NCBI RefSeq assembly: GCF_001653515.1
Contig: NZ_LYOY01000040.1
Location: 124,001-188,000 of the forward strand
Direction of reading: 5' to 3'
Length of the DNA: 64,000 bases
DNA from: Streptomyces sp. ERV7
GTDB taxonomy: Bacteria; Actinomycetota; Actinomycetes; Streptomycetales; Streptomycetaceae
In this document: positions 7,491-16,693 of the stretch, one piece after another
How the letters are laid out: each line of letters begins with the position of its first letter
Numbering within the stretch: position 1 is the first letter of the stretch
Position numbers and translations under genes: made by a program
The notes under the pieces: generated by a model
Database searches by the model: none
Told to the model about the DNA's origin: nothing
Seen by the model: only the letters and a program-made list of their open reading frames with translations

Positions 7491-8396
7491 ATGCGTACCG
7501 CACTGCTGCACAACGGGACCAGGGCGGCGGCCGCCGCCGCCCTGGCCTTCGCCACCGCCCTCGGTGGCGCCGCCACCGCCGACGCCACCGCCCGCGGGGA
7601 GCACGGCGACCACGACCGCAACGTCGTCGAGGTGAAGATCGGGGCCTCGGGCATCCACGCACCCGAGACCGCACAGGCCGGCCTGGTCGCCTTCCATGTG
7701 AGGACCGACGACCCGAACGGCCATTTCCTCCAGGCCTTCCGGCCGCACCGCGGTGTCACCGTACGCAAGGTGCTCGCCGACCTGGGCAAGGCCGTCAGCA
7801 TGAAGCCCGCCGCTGCGGCGCAGGGCATCTCCGCGGTGCGTGACGAGGCGGACGCGCTCGGCGGCGCCCAGGTCACCCCGTCCGTCTCGGAGACCTTCAC
7901 CACCCCGGTCGGGGCGGGTCCCGTCGTCCTCCTGGACTTCACCGCGTTCCTGAAGGACCCGGCCCACCCGGTCACCCGCATGCTCAACCTGCGCGGTGAG
8001 TCGGCCGGAGACCTCGCGGACTTCCCCGACAGCATCGTGATCACCCACGAGACCTCGGGCGGTCCCCGCTTCGACGTCAACGGCCTCCACCGGGCCACGG
8101 ACAACGTGCTCGTCCACAACGCCTCGGACGAGCTCCACGAGATGGCGCTCCAGCCCGTCAAGCCCGGCACCACCGACGCCCAGATCCAGAAGTTCTTCGG
8201 TGGCAACGGCTCCGGGCAGCCGCCGTTCACCGGCCCGTCCCTCGGCCTCGGCGTCATCTCCCCGGGCCGCACCGCGCTCCTTGAGACCCACCACCTGCCC
8301 CCGGGCACGTACGTGCTGCTCTGCTTCGTGCCGGACGACAAGACCGGGCGTCCGCACGTCGCCGAGGGCATGCACAAGGTCGTCGTGCTGACCTGA
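7491..8396 (+). CDS. Secreted cupredoxin-like protein
   Basis: The predicted protein is 301 aa with AGGAGA before the ATG. Residues 1-35 form an Ala-rich signal peptide (RTALLHNGTRAAAAAALAFA...), followed by a His/Asp-rich segment. The C-terminal domain looks like a cupredoxin: ELHEM supplies a His, and LLCFVPDDKTGRPHVAEGM supplies Cys, His and Met in type-1-copper order. The N-terminal half may be a degenerate second cupredoxin-like domain. It lies 116 bp after the CreD-like gene on the same strand, so co-transcription is possible but not shown. Copper binding is inferred from ligand order only. Confidence 0.65.
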   Translation: MRTALLHNGTRAAAAAALAFATALGGAATADATARGEHGDHDRNVVEVKIGASGIHAPETAQAGLVAFHVRTDDPNGHFLQAFRPHRGVTVRKVLADLGKAVSMKPAAAAQGISAVRDEADALGGAQVTPSVSETFTTPVGAGPVVLLDFTAFLKDPAHPVTRMLNLRGESAGDLADFPDSIVITHETSGGPRFDVNGLHRATDNVLVHNASDELHEMALQPVKPGTTDAQIQKFFGGNGSGQPPFTGPSLGLGVISPGRTALLETHHLPPGTYVLLCFVPDDKTGRPHVAEGMHKVVVLT

Positions 8397-8669
8397 CGCC
8401 GTTGGGTACCGGCCAACTCCGGGCCGGGCAGGGCCCGTCGGGACGGTGCGCGGCAGCCACACCGCCGCAGCCGCACCGGCGGGCCCGACGCGTTCGAGGG
8501 GCCGATCGGCTCAAATCCGGCCTGCGGAACGGGAAACGGCCGGAAAACGCCGTACGTCGGATCTGTCCAACCGGTGCGGAACGGCAAGAAAAGGATCTTC
8601 GCGTTCGGGTGGTTGTGACACGCTGTCGACGTGTCCCACGTGTAAGAACGAACGAGAAGAGAGACGTTC

Positions 8670-9425
8670 ATGACCACAGTGCTCGCAACCTCCGTGGACA
8701 TCCCCACGCAGGACGGCACCGCCGACGCCTATCTCGTCCACCCCGACGACAACACCCCGCACCCCGCGGTCCTGCTCTACATGGACGCCTTCGGGCTCCG
8801 CCCCCACCTCAACGGGATGGCCGACCGCATCGCGGCGGCCGGCTACACCGTCCTGGTCCCCAACGTCTTCTACCGCGCGGGCCGGGCGCCGATCGTCGAG
8901 CTGCCCGAGTTCATCGACCCGGAGCAGCGGCCGGACCTCTTCGACACCATCGGCCCGCACATATTCGCCCTCACCCCCGAACTGGTCGTACGTGACGCGG
9001 ACGCGTATCTGCGCTGGCTGGCCGACTCCCCGCTGACCACGGACGGACCGGTGGGCGTCACCGGCTACTGCATGGGCGCGGGCCTCGCCCTGCGTACCGC
9101 CGGATCCTTCCCGGAGCGGGTCGCGGCGGCGGCCGGCTTCCACGGCGGCCGGATGGCCACCGACGCCCCCGACAGCCCCCACCTGCTCGCCGAACACATC
9201 ACCGCGGAGCTGTACTTCGGCCACGCCGACCAGGACCCGGGCATGCCCGCCGAGCAGATCGAACGCCTCAACAAGGCGCTCTCGGCGGCCGGGGTCCGCC
9301 ACGAGGCCGAGGTCTACCAGGGAGCCCAGCACGGCTTCACCCAGGCCGACACCGCCGCGTACGACGCGGCCGGGGACGCCCGTCACTGGGACGCCCTGCT
9401 CGCCCTGCTGAACCGCACGCTCTGA
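8670..9425 (+). CDS. Dienelactone hydrolase family protein
   Basis: This is a 251-aa alpha/beta hydrolase with the nucleophile elbow GYCMGAG, placing Cys134 as nucleophile as in classic dienelactone hydrolases. The late motifs FGHADQDPGMPAEQ (Asp) and GAQHGFTQAD (His) complete a Cys-Asp-His triad. It probably cleaves an activated ester or lactone in the cytoplasm, and the natural substrate is not evident. The 273 bp upstream hold no gene. AAGAGAGAC is the likely ribosome binding site. A strong hairpin follows the stop. Confidence 0.85.
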   Translation: MTTVLATSVDIPTQDGTADAYLVHPDDNTPHPAVLLYMDAFGLRPHLNGMADRIAAAGYTVLVPNVFYRAGRAPIVELPEFIDPEQRPDLFDTIGPHIFALTPELVVRDADAYLRWLADSPLTTDGPVGVTGYCMGAGLALRTAGSFPERVAAAAGFHGGRMATDAPDSPHLLAEHITAELYFGHADQDPGMPAEQIERLNKALSAAGVRHEAEVYQGAQHGFTQADTAAYDAAGDARHWDALLALLNRTL

Positions 9426-9448
9426 CCGCCTGCGGACGCACACACGAC

Positions 9449-9484
9449 GAAGCGGCCCGCATCCTCAAGGATGCGGGCCGCTTC
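9449..9484. terminator. Hairpin terminator, 16-bp perfect stem
   Basis: GAAGCGGCCCGCATCC and its exact reverse complement flank a TCAA loop. It sits between the convergent dienelactone hydrolase gene and the tRNA, so it can serve both directions. There is no T-run, which is usual in high-GC actinobacteria. Confidence 0.85.
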
Positions 9485-9490
9485 ACACAG

Positions 9491-9564
9491 TAGCGGGGAC
9501 AGGATTTGAACCTGCGACCTCTGGGTTATGAGCCCAGCGAGCTACCGAGCTGCTCCACCCCGCG
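9491..9564 (-). tRNA. Initiator tRNA-Met (CAU)
   Basis: Read on the minus strand the 74 bases fold as a cloverleaf: acceptor CGCGGGG/CCCCGCT, D-arm with AGCTCGGTAGCTC, anticodon stem CTGGG-CTCATAA-CCCAG and T-arm GGTTCAAATCC. The unpaired first position (C1 against U72) and the three G-C pairs at the base of the anticodon stem (GGG/CCC) are the hallmarks of the initiator rather than elongator species. CCA is not encoded. Confidence 0.95.
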
Positions 9565-9637
9565 TCGGTGAACACAACAGTACGTCACCCCGCCGACCAG
9601 CGCAAACCCGATTGGCGCACCCCCGCTTGCGCGGCGC

Positions 9638-10155
9638 CTACGCCGTCAGCTCCTGGTGCAGCGCCTCCCGCAGCCGCGCCGCCCGCTCCGCCACCTCGGC
9701 CGGTCCGAGCTCCACCGCCCGCGCACACCACCGCCGCTCGCACCGTCGCCCCGCCACGGCCCCACCAGCGGCATCGTCGCGGCCTGCAGGGAGGAGACCC
9801 GGTGCCGCAGCCGGGACGGCAGCACCTGCTCCAGCTTGGCCAGTGCCCGCACCGACGCCTCCTCCACCCCGTCGACCGCGTGCCCCGCGCCCGCCCGCAG
9901 CCCGACCGCGATGGCCACCGCCTCCTCGTCGTCGAGGACCAGCGGGGGCATCGCCTTCCCGGCCACCAGGCGGTACCCGCCCTCCGCGCCCAGCGTCGCC
10001 TGGACCGGGTAGCCGAGGTCGCGCAGCCGGTCGACGTCCCGGCGGACCGTGCGCCGCGAGACGCTCAGGCGCTCCGCGAGCTCGCCGCCGGGCCACTCTC
10101 GGGGCGTCTGGAGCAGGGACAGGAGCTGGAGGAGCCGAGCCGGGGTGTCCGTCAT
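9638..10155 (-). pseudogene. YafY/WYL-type HTH regulator, internal deletion and frameshift
   Basis: The first ~130 codons read as a normal DeoR/YafY-type regulator: RLLQLLSLLQTPREWPGGELA, then the HTH RLSVSRRTVRRDVDRLRDLG, then GGYRLVAGKAMPPLVLDDEEA. After MPLVGPW the frame turns into Gly/Arg-rich nonsense ending at 9646. A typical family C-terminus (ELGPAEVAERAARLREALHQ) appears in another frame ending at 9638. The ligand-binding WYL domain is missing between them, so a deletion and frameshift have removed it. The gene is divergent from the MFS exporter at 10218. If the remaining HTH is inactive, exporter expression may be altered. Confidence 0.75.
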
Positions 10156-10190
10156 GAGATCCAGGATGCGGCAAAATTAGGACGCGGTCT

Positions 10191-10205
10191 GACCTACATA
10201 AGGTC
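10191..10205. promoter_or_regulatory. Short palindrome GACCT-N5-AGGTC upstream of exporter
   Basis: The inverted repeat GACCT ACATA AGGTC lies between the broken regulator and the MFS start, 13 bp before the ATG and overlapping the expected promoter or ribosome-binding region. It is a plausible operator of the (now damaged) divergent regulator. Confidence 0.5.
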
Positions 10206-10217
10206 TAACTTCTTTCC

Positions 10218-11756
10218 ATGACCTCCACCACACCCCATCCCCCAGAAGCCGCGGCCCCCGGCACAGCGGCCGCCGCGAACGACCGCCGACGGTGGTTCGC
10301 CCTGGCCATCGTGATGACCGCGGCCTTCATGGACCTGGTCGACGTCACGATCGTCAACGTAGCGATTCCCTCGATCCAGAAGGACACCGGGGCGACCTTC
10401 GCCTCGATCCAGTGGATCACCGCGGGGTATGCCCTGGCCTTCGCCGCCGGTCTGATCACCGGTGGCCGTCTCGGCGACATCCACGGCCGCAAGACGCTCT
10501 TCCTCATAGGCATGACCGGCTTCACCATCGCCTCGGCGCTCTGCGGCTTCGCGGGCAACCCGGAGATGCTGGTCGCCTCCCGCATCCTCCAGGGCGCCAT
10601 GGCGTCCCTGATGGTGCCTCAGGTGCTCTCGATCATCCACGCGACCTTCCCGGCGGAGGAGCGCGGCAAGGTGTTCGGCATGTTCGGCGCGGTCATCGGC
10701 CTGGGCGCGGTCGGCGGCCCGATCCTGGGTGCGCTGCTGACCGAGTGGAACCTGTTCGGCCTGGAGTGGCGTCCGATCTTCCTGATCAACCTGCCGGTCG
10801 GCATCGCGGGTCTGATCCTGGGCGCCAAGTTCATCACCGAGTCCAAGGCGCCCAAGGCGCTCAAGCTCGACCTGGTGGGCGTCGCCCTGGTCACCCTCGG
10901 CCTGCTGATGCTGCTCTACCCGCTGACCCGCGGCCGTGAGCTGGGCTGGCCGCTGTGGGGCCACCTCTCGATGGCCGGCAGCCTGGTCGTCTTCGCCGCG
11001 CTCGTGGCGTACGAGCGGTTCAAGGCGCGCAAGGACGGCTCGCCGCTGGTGGAGCTCTCGCTGTTCCGGGTGAAGAGCTTCGCGGCGGGCATCGCGGTGC
11101 AGCTGACGTTCGGCCTCGCGATGGGCATCTTCTTCCTGGTGTGGACGCTGTACATGCAGATAGGCCTGGGCTGGAGCGCGCTGCGGGCCGGTCTGACCGG
11201 TATCCCGTTCTCCATCGCCATGTCGGCCGCGGCCGGCATGTCCGTCCAGTCGCTGGTGCCCAGGTTCGGCCGCAAGGTCCTCCAGGCGGGTGCGCTGGTG
11301 ACCCTCGTCGGCATGCTGCTCTACAGCTGGGAGGCGGACCACTTCGGCATGGACATCAAGTCCTGGCAGATGGCGCTGCCCCTGGTGGTGCTCGGTATCG
11401 GCATGGGCCTGATCGTCGCCCCGCTCACCGACGCGGTCCTCTCCGAGGTCCCGAAGGAGCACGCGGGTTCGGCGTCCGGCCTGATCAACACCGTGATGCA
11501 GATGGGCAACGCGCTGGGCCTCGGCCTGGTCTCGGTCGTCTTCTTCGGCTCGATCGACGACGACCTCCAGTTCGCCGAGATCGGCCCGGCCTTCTCGGAC
11601 GCCTTCCAGCGCTCGCTGTGGGTCGTGTCGGGTGTCTGCGCGGTGATCTTCGTCGCGATGTTCCTGCTGCCGGCCAAGCCGAAGCAGCACCTGGAAGGCG
11701 CGGCGGACGACCTCCCGTCCGACGAGGTCACCAAGGAGCCGGCCCTGACGCCGTGA
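10218..11756 (+). CDS. MFS drug exporter, EmrB/QacA (DHA2) type
   Basis: The predicted protein is 512 aa with about 14 hydrophobic segments. The conserved TM1 motif MDLVDVTIVNVAIPSIQ and motif A GGRLGDIHGRKTLF are both present, as is the TM5 motif C region GAVIGLGAVGGPILGALL. Members are proton antiporters that export hydrophobic drugs or secondary metabolites across the cytoplasmic membrane. It is controlled or formerly controlled by the adjacent broken WYL-type regulator. A long perfect hairpin follows. The substrate is unknown. Confidence 0.9.
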   Translation: MTSTTPHPPEAAAPGTAAAANDRRRWFALAIVMTAAFMDLVDVTIVNVAIPSIQKDTGATFASIQWITAGYALAFAAGLITGGRLGDIHGRKTLFLIGMTGFTIASALCGFAGNPEMLVASRILQGAMASLMVPQVLSIIHATFPAEERGKVFGMFGAVIGLGAVGGPILGALLTEWNLFGLEWRPIFLINLPVGIAGLILGAKFITESKAPKALKLDLVGVALVTLGLLMLLYPLTRGRELGWPLWGHLSMAGSLVVFAALVAYERFKARKDGSPLVELSLFRVKSFAAGIAVQLTFGLAMGIFFLVWTLYMQIGLGWSALRAGLTGIPFSIAMSAAAGMSVQSLVPRFGRKVLQAGALVTLVGMLLYSWEADHFGMDIKSWQMALPLVVLGIGMGLIVAPLTDAVLSEVPKEHAGSASGLINTVMQMGNALGLGLVSVVFFGSIDDDLQFAEIGPAFSDAFQRSLWVVSGVCAVIFVAMFLLPAKPKQHLEGAADDLPSDEVTKEPALTP

Positions 11757-11785
11757 GGCGTCGCCCGAGCCGATAGCACCGCACG

Positions 11786-11825
11786 ACGCCGGGCGGGACG
11801 GAGTTCTCTCCGTCCCGCCCGGCGT
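11786..11825. terminator. Bidirectional hairpin terminator, 18-bp stem
   Basis: ACGCCGGGCGGGACGGAG and its exact reverse complement enclose a TTCT loop. It lies between the convergent MFS gene and the DUF6227-like gene. Confidence 0.9.
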
Positions 11826-11843
11826 CTTTGTGTCCCAGAGGGG

Positions 11844-12602
11844 TCAGGAGACCCGCGCCCGGCGCTCCATCGCGGCCCGCGCCGACTGCTCCGCCGCGTA
11901 CACCTCGCACATATGGCTGCCGTCCGGCGTCGCCGTGTGCTCGACCTCCCACAGGCTCAGCTCGACCCCGTCGAGGAGCAGGAACGCGTGCTCGTACAGG
12001 ATGACCCCGCCGCGCCCGGCCGCCCCGCCGTGGCCGCCCAGGGCCCGGGTGATGCGGTGGGCGAGGGCCCCGCGCAGCAGGCGGGCCACGCTCGCGCCGG
12101 GCCGGTCCGGGTTCTCGGCGCGGCGCAGCAGCCGCCGCGCATGGTCGGCCGAGTCGTCCGCCTCGTACGTCCTGCCCGTCCCGGCGCGCTCCACCGGCGC
12201 CAGCCCGCTGAGGACTTCCAGATCGCTGAGGCCCGGGTCCAGGTCGTCCGCCGCGAACCCGGGCGCGAGATCGGGCAGGACCCGCTCGCGCAGCCGGGCC
12301 GCGGCCACCAGAGCGCTCTCCTCGTCCGCGTACACCTCGTTGCCCCGGCCGTGTGTGACCTCCCAGAGGGTGACCGTGGCGCCGTCGAGGAGGAGATAGG
12401 TGTGGCGGAAGGTCTCGCGGCTGAGCCGGGGGCGGCCGGGACCGCCCGAGGCGTGCAGCGACGAGTGCAGCGAAGTGGTGTGCGCGAGGGCCGAGCCGAG
12501 GCTCTCCACCAGCTCGTCCGGCAGATCGAACGAGTTCAGCGCGCGACCGAGCAGACCGGTGACATGCTCCTCGGCCGTCTCGTACTCGCACTCGTTGGGC
12601 AC
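11844..12602 (-). CDS. DUF6227-like protein with internal duplication
   Basis: The predicted protein is 252 aa from GTG 12600-12602 with a GGGGAG ribosome site; the upstream extension lacks conservation. It begins NECEYETAEEHVTGLLGRAL, typical of a Streptomyces family I associate with DUF6227. Two halves repeat the same module: HTYLLLDGATVTLWEVTHG..EVYADEESA (about 85-125) and HAFLLLDGVELSLWEVEHT..CEVYAAEQSA (about 205-245). No catalytic residues or membrane segments were recognised. It is cytoplasmic and of unknown function. The family name is from memory and should be checked. Confidence 0.7.
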   Translation of the reverse strand: MPNECEYETAEEHVTGLLGRALNSFDLPDELVESLGSALAHTTSLHSSLHASGGPGRPRLSRETFRHTYLLLDGATVTLWEVTHGRGNEVYADEESALVAAARLRERVLPDLAPGFAADDLDPGLSDLEVLSGLAPVERAGTGRTYEADDSADHARRLLRRAENPDRPGASVARLLRGALAHRITRALGGHGGAAGRGGVILYEHAFLLLDGVELSLWEVEHTATPDGSHMCEVYAAEQSARAAMERRARVS

Positions 12603-12772
12603 CAAGGCGTCTCCCCGCCGTAGCTGTTCGTCACGTAGAGGGTGCTCAACGTAGCCCCTGTGCGCGCTTCGCGCAGCGGGCATGGCCGAAACATTCTCAT
12701 CGGCTTGGAACGGCTTGGAACGGCGGGGGAGCCGGCCCGGGGCGGTGCGCCGGGCCGCGCTCCGCCGGGCCG

Positions 12773-14053
12773 TCAGACGGCGCTGCCCGCCTGCCACTCG
12801 GACCACGCCATGTTCCAGCCGTTCAGGCCGTTGTCGGGCGCGATCGTCTTGTCCGGCGAGCCCTTGACGGTCACCACGTCACCGATCAGCGAGTGATCGA
12901 AGAACCACTTGGCGGGGGTGTCCCCCTGGGCGCCCCGGACGTCCCGGAGACCCACGCAGCCGTGGCTTGTTCCCGCGTTGCCGAACGGGTCGCCCTTGTA
13001 CCAGTAGTTGCCGTGCAGGAAGGTCCCCGACTGGGACAGGCGCATGGCGTGCGGCACGTCCTTGATGTCGTACTCGCCGCCGAAGTCGACCGTCGCGCTG
13101 TTCATCCGCGTCTCGGTGAACTTCTCGGAGATCACCATCTGCCCGTTGTACGTGGTGTGTTCGGCGCTGCCCGTCGAGACCGGGATGGTCTTGACGGTCC
13201 TGCCGTCCTGCCGCACGGTCATCTGCTGCGTCCCGGCGTCGACCGTGGAGACCTGGTTGCGGCCGATGGTGAAGGTCACGGTCTTGGACTGCACACCGGA
13301 GATACCCTTGCCCCCCTGCACCCCGTCCAGCTCGATCTTCATCGTCACCTTGGACCCGGCCTTCCAGTACTCCTGCGGCCGGAAGTCGAGGCGCTGGCTG
13401 CCGAACCAGTGGCCGACCACCTGCTGGCCGCTGCTGGAGCTGACCGTGATGTGCGACTGGACGGCCTTCTTGTCGGTGATGGGCTTGTTGAAGTCGAACG
13501 AGACCGGCATGCCCACGCCGACGGTCGCGCCGTTGTCCGGGGTGTAGGTGCCGATGAAGCTGTCCTTCGAGGAGACCGTGGTGAAGGCCGAGTTCTCGGT
13601 CGCGGCCCGGCCCTTGTCGTCCTTGCCGGTCGCCATGATCTTGTACTGGGTGCCGCGCTCCACCTTCCCGGTGGGCTTCCAGGACAGCCCGTCGGCGGCG
13701 AGCGCGCCGGCCACCGCCTTGCCGGACTGCGTCTCGGTCATGGTGACCTGGCTCAGCCTGCCGCCCTGGGCGGTGACGGCGGTGCTGTTGATGCTCGCGT
13801 TGGTGGAGCCGTTCTTCGCCGAGATGGTGATCTTCAGCGTGGAGATGTCCGCGGCGGCGGCCGAGTCGCCGCCCTTGCCCTTGCCGTCGCCCTTGTCGGA
13901 GCCGGACGCGCTGCCGCCGCAGGCGGTCAGCGTCAGGGCGCCGAGCAGCAGCGCGGAGGCGGCGGCGAACGCCCTGCGCCGGACGCGCAGTTGCTGCGGG
14001 GTGCGGGACTGCGGCTGCGCGGCGGTGTCGGGCGAGGTCACGGGCTGCTCCAT
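12773..14053 (-). CDS. Lipoprotein L,D-transpeptidase (Ig-like domains + YkuD)
   Basis: The predicted protein is 426 aa from ATG 14051. An Arg-rich N-region and hydrophobic core end in the lipobox LTAC, so it is exported and lipidated. Gly/Lys/Ser linker, two Ig-like domains (about 60-270; note TPDNGATVGVGMPVSFDFN and RPQEYWKAGS) and the YkuD catalytic domain follow. The active site is HGNYWYKGDPFG...SHGCVGLRD with the nucleophilic Cys. Such enzymes form 3-3 cross-links in peptidoglycan, an important mode in mycelial actinobacteria. A tail ending NGWNMAWSEWQAGSAV resembles that of the paralogue at 29004. An unrelated gene follows after 170 bp. Confidence 0.92.
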   Translation of the reverse strand: MEQPVTSPDTAAQPQSRTPQQLRVRRRAFAAASALLLGALTLTACGGSASGSDKGDGKGKGGDSAAAADISTLKITISAKNGSTNASINSTAVTAQGGRLSQVTMTETQSGKAVAGALAADGLSWKPTGKVERGTQYKIMATGKDDKGRAATENSAFTTVSSKDSFIGTYTPDNGATVGVGMPVSFDFNKPITDKKAVQSHITVSSSSGQQVVGHWFGSQRLDFRPQEYWKAGSKVTMKIELDGVQGGKGISGVQSKTVTFTIGRNQVSTVDAGTQQMTVRQDGRTVKTIPVSTGSAEHTTYNGQMVISEKFTETRMNSATVDFGGEYDIKDVPHAMRLSQSGTFLHGNYWYKGDPFGNAGTSHGCVGLRDVRGAQGDTPAKWFFDHSLIGDVVTVKGSPDKTIAPDNGLNGWNMAWSEWQAGSAV

Positions 14054-14155
14054 CTGTGCGGGCCTTACTCCAGTACGTGCACAGAGCATTCACATGAGCC
14101 GAATGGTTGCGGACGCGGATCGTGACTCACGCCACATGACGGCAGGTGCCGGGCC

Positions 14156-15298
14156 TCAACTTCCGTACAGGTCCCGGTAGGACGGGAATGTCCCCCCGGG
14201 CCCGTCCACCCCTTCGGCGGCGAGCACCGCCCGGGTGATCGCCCGGGCCACCACATCCGCGCCCGCCGCCAGCACGGCGTTGAGGTCGACCGGCGACGGC
14301 GGCTCGCCGCTTCCGGTGGCGAGGGCGAAGACGGTGTCGCCGTCGTGCATCAGATGCACCGGCCGGATCGCGCGGGCCAGCCCGTCGTGCGAGGTGCCCG
14401 CGAGCTTCTGGGCCTGCGGCCGGGTGAGCGGCGCGTCGGTGGCGACGACCGCGAGCGTGGTGTTCAGGGGCGGCAGCCCGGAGCCGGCCCGGGTCTCCTC
14501 CAGGCGCCTGGAGGCCGCCTCGTGGACGTCCGGTTCGGGGTACGCGACGCGCCCCGGCACCCCGTACAGGGCGCCGGTGGTGGGGTCGAACACCGACCCC
14601 GCGGCGTTGACGACGACCAGGGCGCCGACGGTGGCGCCGCAGGGCAGGGTCGCGCTCGCGGTGCCGACCCCGCCCTTGAGGCCGCCCGCGACCGCCCCGG
14701 TCCCGGCGCCCACGCCGCCCTGGGCGACCTCGGTGCCCGCGGCCTCGCAGGCAGCCCGGCCGGTGGCCGCGTCCGGGCGGGCGCGCCAGTCGCCACCGCG
14801 CCCGAGGTCGAAGACGCAGGCGGCCGGGACGACCGGCACGACCTGGTGCCCCTCCGCACTCCACCCCGCCACCTGGAACCGCGGCGTCACATCGCGCCGA
14901 TGGACCTCCTCGCCACAGGCGCGGCACGTGATCGCCGGGTCCAGATCGGCCCCGCAGGAGTGCTGCCACACCGTGGGCGGCACATCCGCGAGATGCCGGT
15001 CGCCCCAGCGCATCAGCATCAGGAGCACCGGCCGCAGCTCCTGCCCCGCCTTGGTCGCCCGGTACTCGTACCGCGCCGGCCGCTCGTTGTAGAGCACCTT
15101 CTCCAGGACGCCCGCGTCGACGAGCCGGCGCAGCCGGGCGGTGAGGATGTCGCGGGGGGCGCCCACGTTCCGGGCGATCGCGTCGAAGCGGTGCACTCCG
15201 AAGAAGACCTCGCGCAGGACTAGCAGCGCGTACTTCTCCCCCACGACCGCGAGCGCGTCGGCGATCGAGCAGGGCCGGGAGTTCTTCTGCGACGTCAT
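14156..15298 (-). CDS. HxlR regulator fused in frame to C-terminal part of a P1 (S58/DmpA-like) peptidase
   Basis: One 380-codon open frame joins two unrelated families. Residues 1-140 are a complete HxlR protein: RPCSIADALAVVGEKYALLV, HTH RDILTARLRRLVDAGVL, and a Cys-rich tail CGADLDPAITCRACGEEV. From about residue 150 (HQVVPVVPAACVFDLGRGGD) it reads as a P1/S58 peptidase, including GAGTGAVAGGLKGGVGTAS and LNTTLAVVATDAPLTR, the N-terminal-nucleophile region. The usual first ~100 peptidase residues, including the GGSAFGL-type motif, are absent. Peptidase activity is therefore doubtful. A deletion that fused two neighbouring genes is the simplest explanation, and a real regulator-sensor fusion is the alternative. 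Confidence 0.75.
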   Translation of the reverse strand: MTSQKNSRPCSIADALAVVGEKYALLVLREVFFGVHRFDAIARNVGAPRDILTARLRRLVDAGVLEKVLYNERPARYEYRATKAGQELRPVLLMLMRWGDRHLADVPPTVWQHSCGADLDPAITCRACGEEVHRRDVTPRFQVAGWSAEGHQVVPVVPAACVFDLGRGGDWRARPDAATGRAACEAAGTEVAQGGVGAGTGAVAGGLKGGVGTASATLPCGATVGALVVVNAAGSVFDPTTGALYGVPGRVAYPEPDVHEAASRRLEETRAGSGLPPLNTTLAVVATDAPLTRPQAQKLAGTSHDGLARAIRPVHLMHDGDTVFALATGSGEPPSPVDLNAVLAAGADVVARAITRAVLAAEGVDGPGGTFPSYRDLYGS

Positions 15299-15329
15299 GG
15301 CTCCACGGTAAGCCAGGAACGGCAGTGCA

Positions 15330-15390
15330 TTGGATTTTCCAACCCTTGGATTCCTCCCTCTGCCGGGCTACAGTGAATCCAGTTTTCCAA
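15330..15390. promoter_or_regulatory. HxlR-type operators between the HxlR fusion and thiolase
   Basis: The divergent region contains a perfect palindrome TTGGATTTTCCAA (15330-15342), a nearby half-site TTGGATTCC (15346-15354) and a second TTTTCCAA (15383-15390), exactly 48 bp after the first. This AT-rich repeated motif stands out in the high-GC background. It is the expected target of the HxlR domain encoded to the left. Confidence 0.7.
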
Positions 15391-15452
15391 CCTACTCACG
15401 AGTAGCGCGGGTAGGCCCCGAGCAGCACCCGAGCAGAGCCGAGGAGCACGCG

Positions 15453-16622
<1,170 letters not shown>

Positions 16623-16693
16623 CGTCGCCTCAGCGAGCGTCACCCGTACGGCCGCCTGCATGAGCACTCCACCCGACCGGTATAGTAATTGGA

